Positions 1-7,788 of a stretch of 64,000 bases of DNA are shown one piece after another. Within the stretch, counting starts at the first letter, position 1, and every line of letters begins with the position of its first letter. Made by a program: the position numbers and the translations under genes. The DNA is taken from positions 62,001 through 126,000 of the forward strand of contig CAWIOS010000009.1 in the NCBI GenBank assembly GCA_963837815.1. The letters run 5' to 3'. Under the pieces are notes generated by a model, which saw nothing but the letters and a program-made list of their open reading frames with translations, did no database searches and was not told where the DNA came from. Origin of the DNA: Fen-1273 sp963837815 (GTDB lineage: Bacteria; Bacteroidota; Ignavibacteria; UBA10030; UBA6906).

Positions 1-108
1 CTGTGTGTGGCAGTTCGGACATTCTGAAACGGCCGCCGCGGTTGCTTTGTAGTGTGTCCGGCGTTTCCGTCCGCGGGTCTTCGAATGTCGTCGTTTTGGA
101 TTCGGCAT
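1..108 (-). CDS. rpmF: 50S ribosomal protein L32, 5' part only (runs off the window)
   Basis: Reading the minus strand from an ATG at 108 gives 36 residues beginning MPNPKRRHSKTRGRKRR, the hallmark N-terminus of ribosomal protein L32. They end at the window edge in ECPNCHTQ, which contains the first CxxC of the zinc-ribbon form of L32. The AGGAG ribosome site overlaps the stop codon of the upstream YceD/DUF177 gene, so the two are translationally linked; yceD-rpmF is a widely conserved pair. The C-terminal part with the second cysteine pair lies outside the window. Confidence 0.95.
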   Translation of the reverse strand, partial: MPNPKRRHSKTRGRKRRTHYKATAAAVSECPNCHTQ

Positions 109-116
109 ATGCGCTC

Positions 117-632
117 CTATCCGGCCTGGTTCGGTTTGGTATTCTGAAGCTCCTTCAACTTGTCCCATCGCCCGTCAACGGTGATGTCCTTGCAGTCACA
201 CGACCCCTCGTTCAGGTTCCTGCCGCACCGGGGGCAGAGGCCCCTGCAGTCTTCCCTGCAGACGTGCTTGAGAGGAAATGCGAGGAGGACGCTCTGCCGG
301 ACGTCGTCCGAAAGGTCGATCACCGTCGCTCCCGGCGGGAGCACCTGGACCTCTGAAGGGTCAACCCGCTCCGCCTCCGACTCCTCCCATACGTAGTGCA
401 TCTGGTATCCGAATCCGAGGGGCTCCCGGTAGGGGGTGACGCACCTGTCGCACTCCACGTCCGCCGTTGTCGCTCCCGCGGCCCGGAGAAAGAGCTGCCT
501 GCTCGTTTTCTCCAGCGTTACGTTCGTTTCCACCTCGTCCCTGAACCCGGGAGGGAGTCCGAGTTCGGCCGGGGTGGTCCGGAAGCTGTACTCATGAACC
601 CCTTCGGAGAGGCCCCCGACCTGTATTTTCAT
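117..632 (-). CDS. yceD: YceD/DUF177 family protein, probable 23S rRNA accumulation factor
   Basis: This 171-residue protein belongs to the DUF177/YceD family, whose members (plant and bacterial) are linked to 23S rRNA accumulation and are usually encoded just before rpmF, as here. The start is set at the ATG at 632 (MKIQVGGLSEGVHEYSF); the longer open frame upstream codes only arginine/proline-rich sequence. Visible motifs are CDRC near residue 65 and a C-terminal CREDCRGLCPRCGRNLN plus CDC cluster, typical of family members with a cysteine-rich tail. The stop codon overlaps the ribosome-binding site of rpmF. The 287 bases upstream (633-919) hold no gene that I can support. Confidence 0.9.
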   Translation of the reverse strand: MKIQVGGLSEGVHEYSFRTTPAELGLPPGFRDEVETNVTLEKTSRQLFLRAAGATTADVECDRCVTPYREPLGFGYQMHYVWEESEAERVDPSEVQVLPPGATVIDLSDDVRQSVLLAFPLKHVCREDCRGLCPRCGRNLNEGSCDCKDITVDGRWDKLKELQNTKPNQAG

Positions 633-919
633 CACGTCGCACCTCGCGTGCCGGGCAAAAAAACCGCGCGCCCGGGCGCCTGGCCGCCTCCGGAATGCTG
701 AAAACCCGCCGGGATGGGCGGCAATTGGCCATTTACACAAAAGCCATACAATATAGGCATCCGGGCGAAGAGAGTCAAGAATGCCTGCCTGCCGGGGGTC
801 TGATAAGGAGGGAAGAATTGCCTGGCGCCTGGTGTTCGGGAAGCCGGTGGCGGAATCGGGGGGGACCCGCGGGTTCCCGCCTCCGAGGGTAGCGGAAGCG
901 GAAACCCGTGGAGATTTCG

Positions 920-1192
920 TTACTCCTGCTTCATCGGTTCGCCATGCTCGAGAAGCTCGGCCTGCACCTGCTCGATGGTCTCGGCGAGCGCTTCGCGGAA
1001 TTTTTCGAAATCCTCTTTATAAAGGAAGATCTTGTGCTTTTCGTACTCCTCGTCCCCCACGCGCTTGCTTTCGGTGATCGTGATATAGAAGTCTTTCTCG
1101 GATTTGGTCGACTTGACGTCAAAGAAGTACGTCCGCTTCCCGGCCCTTACCCGCTTCGTAAATATCTCATCTTTGTAGCCGCTGTTTTCCAA
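920..1192 (-). CDS. PUR-family DNA/RNA-binding protein (DUF3276)
   Basis: A 90-residue protein with the PUR-alpha-like DUF3276 fold, seen in ...DEIFTKRVRAGKRTYFFDVK... and ...YITITESKRV.... Family members in Bacteroidetes and spirochaetes bind single-stranded or purine-rich nucleic acid; the cellular role is not firmly known. The start is taken as the TTG at 1192, because a strong AGGGAGG site sits 7 bases before it and the family homology begins right there; no in-frame ATG lies close by. It is one of the taxonomic pointers to the FCB group. It is followed by a short palindrome-rich intergenic stretch. Confidence 0.85.
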   Translation of the reverse strand: MENSGYKDEIFTKRVRAGKRTYFFDVKSTKSEKDFYITITESKRVGDEEYEKHKIFLYKEDFEKFREALAETIEQVQAELLEHGEPMKQE

Positions 1193-1247
1193 GTCGCTGT
1201 CCTCCCTGTTTAGGCTGGCATGTTCTGAAGTGGAGTGTCTATGGATG

Positions 1248-3545
1248 TTAGTGTCTGATGACCGCAACTTTGCCTGATCCCGCCTGGCTTCCGTCCTGTG
1301 TGAATCCCACGATGATGTACACGCCCGAAGCGACGACGTTCCCCCGGTCGTCCTTCCCGTCCCAGAACCCGACGCGTCCCCCGGGGGTCGTGATTTCACG
1401 GACGAGCCTGCCGTCGATCGTCAGTACCTTGATGCTCGAATTCGCAACGAGCCCGTCCACGGTCAGGAGTGTCCCGTTCGGCACGAGGTACGGGTTCGGA
1501 TAGACGGTGAGCTTGTCGAACTGCGCCTTGGGCGCGACGGCGGGGGTGCTCAACGCGGCCAGCCCCCCCGTTGTGCCGAAATAGACCGTCCCCGTCCCGG
1601 GGTCGATGGCAATGCTCGTCACGTTGTTGTTGATGAGCTTTCCCGACGTGCTCTCGACGGTGTACGAGGCGAGCGCCTGCGTCCCGTCCGGGGAATACAG
1701 TATCACCCCCTCGCTTGTGGCGACCCACTTCTGATTGAGGGGGTCGACCGCGATGGCGTTCACGTTGAGCCCGTCCGCGGGCCTGTACGTGGCGATCCCG
1801 CCGGTCACAAGGGGATTGGAAGGATCAAGTATGATCGCGATCCCCCGGTCCGTCCCCACCCAGATCTCGTTGTCCCTGTCGACGACGATTGTCGTCGCGT
1901 TGTCGCTCGGAAGCCCGTTTGCGCCTGTAATGTGCACGGCGGCGACGCTGTCGATCGAACCGCCGTTGGCGAGTGCGATGACGCCTTTGAGCGCCGGGTC
2001 CCTGACGACCGACCAGAGATTATCTGATGCATCCACGGCGAGACAGCGGTTGACGGGTCTGTCCTGAAGTGTGCTGGCTTTTGTGCCGTCGATAAAAACG
2101 GGGACATGCCTCCAGGTCCCGTCAGGTCTGCGGACGGTCAGGACATTTCCGTCGGCGGGGGCGACGACGCTCATCCAGACGTTGCCGTGGCTGTCGCATG
2201 CGACATTGCTCGTGACGATGAACGTGTAATCTGCGGTCGCCTGTGCATACAGGCCTTCCATCCCCACATTCCGTCCGAAAATATGGGCGGCCTGGATTGA
2301 ATCCAATCCCGCGGGGATCTCGACGATGCCGCTACCGTACGTGCTGGCCCAGACCGATCCATTGCACCCGACGGACACGAGGTAGACTTCGTCATCGGGG
2401 AGGAGGCTGTTCGCCGGGATGAACGACTTCCAGTTATGCCCGTTGTACCTGTAGAATCCAAATCCTGTCCCGGGCCCGTAGAACCCGCCCCCGGCTCCCC
2501 AGAGCGTGCCGTTCGGGGCGATCGTCACGTCATTGAACTCGTTTGAATTGGGTCCGTTCGGAAAATGCGCAGTCCAGGATGTCCCGTATATCTGGATCCC
2601 GCCGCTCAGCGTGCCGACGGATGGGAGTCCGTTGCTCCCGGCCACGACGGATGTGGAGGTATACGCGAGCGCGGAACCGTACGCATGGGAGACGTTCGTG
2701 GAGTCGACGGTATACACGAGATTCGTCCCCGTGCACACCCCCAGCGATGAGGAGGAGGCGGCGATGCCGGTGATCGGGACACCGGAGATCGAGGGGATGC
2801 TCTGCCACGCGGCGCCGTCATAGTAGTACAGTCCTGTGGAAGTCCCCGCGTAGACCCGGCCGTTGAAGACCGTCAGGGCGCCCGGGATGGAACCCGTGGG
2901 GCCGACCTGCTGGAGCGTCCATGACTGGGGATCGAGAAGGTTCGGGCTGGAGAGGTTCGCGCTTGCGACGTAGTTACCGGTGAGGCCGTCCGACACCGCC
3001 GCCCAGATGCGCCCGCCGTTGATGACGGCGCTGAAGACCGCGATCCGGTTGTTTGTGGAGATCGTGCCGAACGAGGTGTACGTGTCCCCGAATTCCCCTT
3101 CGGCAAGCCTGTAGACGCTCAACCCGAAATCGCTGCACAGGAGCACCGTGTCTCCGTATGTCACGACCTCGTTGATCTTCTTGTCCGTCGGCCCGGGAAA
3201 TTCCACGATGTTGGAGATCGTCCGTACCACGCCCGTGGAGGGGGTGTAGATGTTGATCATCCCGGTGGAGGCGCATCCCCACACGTCGCCGTTTTCGTCG
3301 ATCCCGACAGCGGTGAGGTCGATGCTGAGGAGTCCTTCGGCGTTTGTCAGTTTGAGGTAGGTATCCGACACTTCGTCCCAGCGGAACAGTCCTCCGCTTG
3401 TCGCGGCCCAGTAGGCATGGCCGCTCCTGGCAATCCCTTTCACGTCCTTCATTGACGTGAAGTTCCCCCACGTTCCCACGCCGCCGTACAGTGCGCGGGA
3501 TCCCAGGAGGCATAAAAGCACGATGCGCCATCCTCGCGTCTTCAT
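1248..3545 (-). CDS. Secreted two-component-regulator-propeller-like protein with C-terminal sorting-type domain
   Basis: A 765-residue exported protein. The ATG at 3545 opens a signal peptide (MKTRGWRIVLLCLLGSRALYG). The body is a chain of propeller-like repeats of the kind found in the sensor half of Bacteroidetes hybrid two-component systems (NDVTIAPNGTLWGAGGG, CDSHGNVWMSVV, VDRDNEIWVGTDRGI, VDPLNQKWVATSEGV). The last ~85 residues (VYPNPYLVPNG ... GFWDGKDDRGNVVASGVYIIV) match the FlgD-like/type IX C-terminal module that directs secretion or surface anchoring. No transmembrane helix or kinase domain follows, so it is probably a stand-alone surface or periplasmic propeller protein. The ligand is unknown. 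Confidence 0.8.
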   Translation of the reverse strand: MKTRGWRIVLLCLLGSRALYGGVGTWGNFTSMKDVKGIARSGHAYWAATSGGLFRWDEVSDTYLKLTNAEGLLSIDLTAVGIDENGDVWGCASTGMINIYTPSTGVVRTISNIVEFPGPTDKKINEVVTYGDTVLLCSDFGLSVYRLAEGEFGDTYTSFGTISTNNRIAVFSAVINGGRIWAAVSDGLTGNYVASANLSSPNLLDPQSWTLQQVGPTGSIPGALTVFNGRVYAGTSTGLYYYDGAAWQSIPSISGVPITGIAASSSSLGVCTGTNLVYTVDSTNVSHAYGSALAYTSTSVVAGSNGLPSVGTLSGGIQIYGTSWTAHFPNGPNSNEFNDVTIAPNGTLWGAGGGFYGPGTGFGFYRYNGHNWKSFIPANSLLPDDEVYLVSVGCNGSVWASTYGSGIVEIPAGLDSIQAAHIFGRNVGMEGLYAQATADYTFIVTSNVACDSHGNVWMSVVAPADGNVLTVRRPDGTWRHVPVFIDGTKASTLQDRPVNRCLAVDASDNLWSVVRDPALKGVIALANGGSIDSVAAVHITGANGLPSDNATTIVVDRDNEIWVGTDRGIAIILDPSNPLVTGGIATYRPADGLNVNAIAVDPLNQKWVATSEGVILYSPDGTQALASYTVESTSGKLINNNVTSIAIDPGTGTVYFGTTGGLAALSTPAVAPKAQFDKLTVYPNPYLVPNGTLLTVDGLVANSSIKVLTIDGRLVREITTPGGRVGFWDGKDDRGNVVASGVYIIVGFTQDGSQAGSGKVAVIRH

Positions 3546-3601
3546 ATCCTGTGCTCCGGCAGTGCGGACACCGCGTCGCGGTACCCCGCCGTCCGCCCCT
3601 G

Positions 3602-4090
3602 TCAGCGCTTCGAACCTTTCTTCCCTTCGGAGAGTTGTGCCTTCAGGTCCGCGAGCTCGATTGCCGAGAGCGCCGCGTCCCATCCCTTGTTTCCTGCCTT
3701 GGCGCCGGCACGTTCGAGCGCCTGTTCAAGCGTATCAGTCGTCAGAACGCCGAACGTGACGGGAGTCTCGGTCTGCATGGCTGTCTGGCCGATCCCCTTC
3801 GCCACCTCCGCCGCGATGTAGTCGAAATGGGGCGTCTCGCCGCGGATCACGCACCCGAGGCAGATCACCGCGTCGTACTTTCCGGACGAGGCAAGGCGCA
3901 TCGCCACCTGCGGTATCTCGAACGATCCCGGGCAGCGGACGGCGGTGACGGCGTCGTTTTCCGCACCGTGCCGGACCAGGCAGTCGACGGCCCCCTGGAG
4001 GAGCTGTTCCGTCACGAGGCTGTTGAACCGGCTCACGACGATCCCGAATGAGCGTCCGCGTGCGAGGAGTTTCCCTTCAATGGTCTGCAT
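3602..4090 (-). CDS. ribH: 6,7-dimethyl-8-ribityllumazine synthase
   Basis: Lumazine synthase condenses 5-amino-6-ribitylamino-uracil with 3,4-dihydroxy-2-butanone 4-phosphate in the penultimate step of riboflavin synthesis. The 162-residue length is standard. Recognisable motifs are the substrate-binding VSRFNSLVT (residues 19-27), the phosphate-binding PGSFEIP, and CVIRGETPHFDY with the catalytic histidine, followed by VTFGVLTTDTLEQALERAG. The C-terminal tail is lysine-rich. It sits alone among unrelated genes; the other rib genes are not in this window. Confidence 0.97.
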   Translation of the reverse strand: MQTIEGKLLARGRSFGIVVSRFNSLVTEQLLQGAVDCLVRHGAENDAVTAVRCPGSFEIPQVAMRLASSGKYDAVICLGCVIRGETPHFDYIAAEVAKGIGQTAMQTETPVTFGVLTTDTLEQALERAGAKAGNKGWDAALSAIELADLKAQLSEGKKGSKR

Positions 4091-4126
4091 TGCCTGTCCC
4101 CTTTGTTCGTGTTCGCCCGCCGGCGC

Positions 4127-4948
4127 CTACCGCAGCCGCCGCCGCATCATCTCCACGTATTCCGTGGAGATGAAATATCTCCCGAAAGACTCCCTGTCGT
4201 TCCTCTTGCCGCCGTGAAAGTCGGATCCGCCGCTCGCAAGGAGGAAGTACTCGCTGACGATGCCGCTGTAATGCGCGACAAGCTCCGGGGAATGCGAGGG
4301 GTGGACGACTTCAATCCCGTCGATCCCGGCGTCGATGATCTCCCGGAGCACCTGTTCACTGATAAACGTGGACGGGTGCGCGAGGAACGAAAGCCCGCCG
4401 GCCGCGGCGACAAGAGCGATCGCCTGGCGCGGCGAAACCTGGTATTTTTTTTCGTATGCGGGTTTGCCGAACCCGATGTACCGGGAAAACGCTTCCTGGT
4501 ACGAACCGATCAGCCCCTCTTCCACGAGCGCAGTTGCTATGTGCGGGCGTCCGACCGACCCTTTCCCCGCCCTGCGAAGCACCGCGCCGATAGTCAGCGG
4601 GAGGTTCATCCCGTTCAGCTTCCCGACGATCTTCTCCGCCCGTTTCAGGCGTTCCGCCCTGAACAGCTCGAGATGTTCCTGCAGGCGGCCGTCCCGGTGG
4701 TTGATGAAGTACCCGAGGATGTGCACGTCCGCGTCGTTGACGCTCGTGCTCAGCTCGACTCCCGGCACCACGTCGATCCCGTTCGGACCGGCGGAGAGGG
4801 CCGCTTCGTCGAGGCCCCCCGTATGGTCGTGGTCGGTAATGGCAATCGTGGTCAGGCCGGCTTGCCTGGCACGTTCGATGAGTTCGCTGGGGGAGAGAGC
4901 GCCGTCGGAAAACGTTGTGTGAAGATGGAGATCCGCTTTACCATCCAT
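4127..4948 (-). CDS. PHP-domain metal-dependent phosphoesterase
   Basis: A 273-residue protein of the COG0613 PHP family. It begins directly with the first metal motif, DLHLHTTFSDG (residues 6-16), followed by TDHDHTGG, an LGYFINH segment and the late motifs FLAHPST, GIEVVHPSHSPE and SGGSDFHG. These are the full set of His/Asp ligands for a trinuclear metal site. Characterised relatives hydrolyse nucleoside 3',5'-bisphosphates or 5' ends of short RNAs (RNase AM type). The substrate here is not determinable. The gene lies 36 bases upstream of ribH. Confidence 0.88.
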   Translation of the reverse strand: MDGKADLHLHTTFSDGALSPSELIERARQAGLTTIAITDHDHTGGLDEAALSAGPNGIDVVPGVELSTSVNDADVHILGYFINHRDGRLQEHLELFRAERLKRAEKIVGKLNGMNLPLTIGAVLRRAGKGSVGRPHIATALVEEGLIGSYQEAFSRYIGFGKPAYEKKYQVSPRQAIALVAAAGGLSFLAHPSTFISEQVLREIIDAGIDGIEVVHPSHSPELVAHYSGIVSEYFLLASGGSDFHGGKRNDRESFGRYFISTEYVEMMRRRLR

Positions 4949-4990
4949 GCAGCACGGGCCGGCGTAAGAAAGAACGGGAGTGGAAAGAAT

Positions 4991-5674
4991 CTACAGGTAC
5001 CGCGATTTGAATTTCTCGTAATCGTTGATAATGAGTTTTCCCCGTTCGATCTCGAGGTGGCCTTCCTTGATGAACGCGTGGATCATCCGCGAAATGGTCT
5101 CGCGGGATGTCCCCGCCATGTTGGCCAGGTCCTGCTGCAGGGGAAGCTCGTCGATCTCGACGCGCCCCTTCCGGATCTTTCCGATGTCGTCGGCGAGCTG
5201 CAGCACGACGTTTGCCACGCGCCCGGCCGCGTCCTTGAGCGAGAGGCTCTTGATCTGCGCATCCGCTTTCCGGAGGCGCATCGTCAGTTCCTTGAGCAGG
5301 GCGATGGCGACAGACGGGAAATCATGAAGCAGCTTGAGGAAATCCCGCCGGTGTATCATGAACAGCTCTGACTTCGTTATCGCAACGACGCTTGCAGAGC
5401 GCGCGAGTCCGTCGAGAATAGCCATTTCACCGAAGAAGTCGCTCTCCCCGAGTATGGAAAGTATGACCTCCCGGCCGTCGTCGTCCATCCGAACGATCTT
5501 TACCTTTCCCGACACAATGACAAAAAGGGCAGCCCCCGCCTCTTCCTCGAGAAGGATGATGCTCCCCTTTTTGTACTTCTTCCGGACACCGACCTTGGAT
5601 ATCGTGTCCAGATCCATCGGCTCCAGATCGCACAGAATTGGGACGTTCTTGAGAAATTCGATCTCGTCCTTCAC
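4991..5674 (-). CDS. Crp/Fnr-family transcriptional regulator
   Basis: A cyclic-nucleotide-binding domain (residues ~15-130, with GSIILLEEEAGAALFVIVSGKVK and GESDFFGEMAILDGLARSASV) is followed by a winged helix-turn-helix (LANMAGTSRETISRMIHAFIKEGHL). The domain has no Fnr-type cysteine cluster, so a small ligand or cAMP is more likely than an Fe-S sensor. The start is uncertain: the GTG at 5674 gives 227 residues, the usual length, but no good ribosome site precedes it, and a CTG at 5686 behind TGAGG would add four residues. A dyad just upstream could be its own operator. Targets are unknown. Confidence 0.88.
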   Translation of the reverse strand: MKDEIEFLKNVPILCDLEPMDLDTISKVGVRKKYKKGSIILLEEEAGAALFVIVSGKVKIVRMDDDGREVILSILGESDFFGEMAILDGLARSASVVAITKSELFMIHRRDFLKLLHDFPSVAIALLKELTMRLRKADAQIKSLSLKDAAGRVANVVLQLADDIGKIRKGRVEIDELPLQQDLANMAGTSRETISRMIHAFIKEGHLEIERGKLIINDYEKFKSRYL

Positions 5675-5684
5675 TGTTGCATTC

Positions 5685-5700
5685 AGAGTAACCTCACTCA
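5685..5700 (-). promoter_or_regulatory. Possible Crp/Fnr-type operator dyad
   Basis: The sequence contains GAGT-N6-ACTC, two 4-base arms in inverted orientation with the N6 spacing used by Crp-family dimers. It sits 12-26 bases before the GTG chosen as start of the regulator gene, so binding there would block expression of the gene itself. The arms are short, so this is tentative. Confidence 0.3.
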
Positions 5701-5796
5701 GGATAGGAGGTAATGTGAGTCGGGCCCTGCGGTCCTGGCGACTCCGGTAATTATTCCACGAAATATATGCGGTGGTGTGATGAAAGTCAAGAAATG

Positions 5797-5814
5797 GGGC
5801 GCACGTTCGTGCCC
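5797..5814 (-). terminator. Weak hairpin after the PEGA-protein gene
   Basis: On the minus strand GGGCAC-GAAC-GTGC-G-CCC can fold into a short stem with one bulged base, followed by CATTTCTT. It lies 35 bases after the stop codon of the gene ending at 5849. The T tract is interrupted, so it is at best a weak terminator. Confidence 0.25.
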
Positions 5815-5848
5815 GAAGCGCGCACACCGCGCCCGCTTCCGGTTCGGG

Positions 5849-6649
5849 TCAGTCGGAAAGGAGATAGTAGCTGAAGAAGCCGAATCCGACCTCCGTGATG
5901 AAGAGTGAAACCGCGGCCGATCTGTCGAGCCGTGTGGTTTCCCTTTGATATGAGGGGTCCCCTGACTGCTGAAACAGGGCGTTTTGTCCGTCCGCTCTGA
6001 TCTTGAAATACGCTGCCGCGATGCCGGCGGCGACCGCCACGCCGCCCGCGACGTAAAGCCTTGGCCCCGTATGTTCAGAGCTGCCGCTTTCGGTCATCAG
6101 GGGGCTCTCAGACTGGTCTGATTGCCATATTTTCCGGAGCTCCACGCGTGCAATCCCTGGATCCCCCCTGGGAAGCGAGAGAATCGTCTTTTCATACCCT
6201 TTCCGCACGACCGTGACGTTCGCAGGAAGTCCGCCGGGGCCGGTGGCGATGACGCACGGGGTCGTCCCGGCCGCCGAATCCCCCATGTACACGACCGCGC
6301 CGGAGGGATCGGTGATAACCATGACGCGGCGTTCGAACGCATACGTGATCGTCCGTTTCTCTCCCGGGGAGAGAGACACCGTGTCGTTGATTCTTCCCGC
6401 AAGCCATGAACCGAGATCCCTCTGGAAGAGCCTGAGAAGATGCTTTCCCCCCCGGAGCGAATCCACGGTCAGGGGTGTCGTCCCGGCCCGGACAGAATCG
6501 ACGAACACAATCGCCGTGTCTGCTCCCGTCCGGATCGTGACGGAGCAGAACCCGGATCCCGCTGAATCCGGAGGCGCAGTCCCCGCGTGCGCGGGGGATG
6601 CGGCCGCGGCAAGGAGAGCGCAGATCACGTTCCGGCATGCGCGTCTCAT
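5849..6649 (-). CDS. PEGA-domain exported protein
   Basis: A 266-residue protein with a signal peptide (MRRACRNVICALLAAAASPAHAG). Two PEGA-like repeats follow (VFVDSVRAGTTPLTVDSLRGGKHLLRL cut into its two halves, and VYMGDSAAGTTPCVIATGPGG; PEGA domains are small beta folds of surface proteins). Near residue 205 there is a hydrophobic stretch (LYVAGGVAVAAGIAAAYF), then a polar loop and a second hydrophobic C-terminus. The ATG overlaps the TGA of the upstream PQQ-like gene (ATGA), so it is the last member of a three-gene translationally coupled envelope operon. The molecular function is unknown. Confidence 0.7.
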   Translation of the reverse strand: MRRACRNVICALLAAAASPAHAGTAPPDSAGSGFCSVTIRTGADTAIVFVDSVRAGTTPLTVDSLRGGKHLLRLFQRDLGSWLAGRINDTVSLSPGEKRTITYAFERRVMVITDPSGAVVYMGDSAAGTTPCVIATGPGGLPANVTVVRKGYEKTILSLPRGDPGIARVELRKIWQSDQSESPLMTESGSSEHTGPRLYVAGGVAVAAGIAAAYFKIRADGQNALFQQSGDPSYQRETTRLDRSAAVSLFITEVGFGFFSYYLLSD

Positions 6650-7788
6650 TTCACCTCCCCGAACGCAATCAGGTCGTGCTCGTCCGTCGTGACGAAGAGA
6701 TGCCCGGACGCCGCCGCGGGGGATGTCCTGATGCGCCCCCCCGCGTCCGCTTTCCAGAGTATCGCACCGTTTTCCGGGTCGAGCCCGAGGACCTGTTTCT
6801 TCATCGTCCCCACATAGACGGTCCTTCCGGCGACGGCCCCTCCGGAGTTTATCGGTCCGCCGAGATCGGTGTGCCACAGGAGTGTTCCGTCGCTCATGGT
6901 GAACCCGGACGCGCCTCCCGCGAGGTCGCCGACGATGACAACCCTCCCCGCGGGAACGGCGTTTGCGTAGATCGGTGCGGCGGTGCGTGACTTCCACGCG
7001 GGCCGGCCGGTGGAGATGTCGAGTGCGAAGAATTCCCCGTGACGGTTTCCCACGAACACGCGCCCCAAGGCGATGAGCGGTGCGGCGAGGACCGGGGCCC
7101 CGGTTTCAAACGTCCACGACACCGTGCCGGTTTTTGCGTCGAGGGCATACACGGTCCCGTCGTCCGCACCGAAGACGATCGTCGCGCTGTCCGCGGCGGG
7201 GGAGGAGCGGATCCCCTTGAACGTCCGGTTGTCCGGGATTTCGAATTTCCACCTGACGTCCCCCGTCGCCTTCTCGATGCAGAAGAACGTCCCCCCGGTG
7301 TTCCCGAAGAAGATTCTCTCGTTACAGAGGCACGGAGTAACCTCCACGTCGCCGTAGCTCTTTTTCCAGAGCGCTTTCCCGTTGAACAGGTCGAACGCGG
7401 TTATCGAGTTCCTCGAGTTGGAGGTGGCGACGTACGCGACGGTCCCTTCGATTACCGGCGAGCCCTGTATGGCGTCGCCGAGCCCCACCGATCCGATCTT
7501 CCTCCCCGTGGCCGCGGAAAACGCGTACAGGTCCCCCCTCTGGGTTCCCACGAACACGACGCTGTCGACGACGACGGGGGATCCGTTCCCTGTCGCCGCG
7601 GCGATGTCTTCCGACCAGGCGCGTGCGAGCGGGGGGGGGAGCGCTCCGGATGATGTGGCGGTGTGCCCCGTCGTGCGCGCGAATGTCGGCCAGTCGTCCG
7701 GGCGGGGAAGGAGGCTACGCTCCATCCTGAGACCGGTACACCCGGCGGCGAAGAGAAGCGCGACGATCACGATCAGGCGCGGTCGCAT
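6646..7788 (-). CDS. PQQ-like beta-propeller lipoprotein
   Basis: A 380-residue lipoprotein. The N-terminus MRPRLIVIVALLFAAGCTGL carries a lipobox with Cys16. The rest is a series of PQQ/YWTD-like blades (SPVVVDSVVFVGTQRGDLYA, VYALDAKTGTVSWTFETGAP, VYVGTMKKQVLGLDPENGAI). It resembles BamB-type propellers, and its position straight after an Omp85-like barrel gene supports a role in outer-membrane assembly or scaffolding. Its ATG overlaps the upstream stop (TGATG) and its stop overlaps the next start (ATGA). An in-frame run of nine C (7631-7639 on the plus strand, read as prolines after SGAL) is a potential slippage site. Confidence 0.8.
   Translation of the reverse strand: MRPRLIVIVALLFAAGCTGLRMERSLLPRPDDWPTFARTTGHTATSSGALPPPLARAWSEDIAAATGNGSPVVVDSVVFVGTQRGDLYAFSAATGRKIGSVGLGDAIQGSPVIEGTVAYVATSNSRNSITAFDLFNGKALWKKSYGDVEVTPCLCNERIFFGNTGGTFFCIEKATGDVRWKFEIPDNRTFKGIRSSPAADSATIVFGADDGTVYALDAKTGTVSWTFETGAPVLAAPLIALGRVFVGNRHGEFFALDISTGRPAWKSRTAAPIYANAVPAGRVVIVGDLAGGASGFTMSDGTLLWHTDLGGPINSGGAVAGRTVYVGTMKKQVLGLDPENGAILWKADAGGRIRTSPAAASGHLFVTTDEHDLIAFGEVK

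Noticed and set aside
869..880. GCGGGTTCCCGC palindrome, identical to the one at 48100-48111
   Set aside because: As a hydrogenase operator it is out of place (downstream of the DUF3276 gene) with no sigma-54 box near it. It is probably chance or a short palindromic repeat, and it weakens the case for the copy at 48100.
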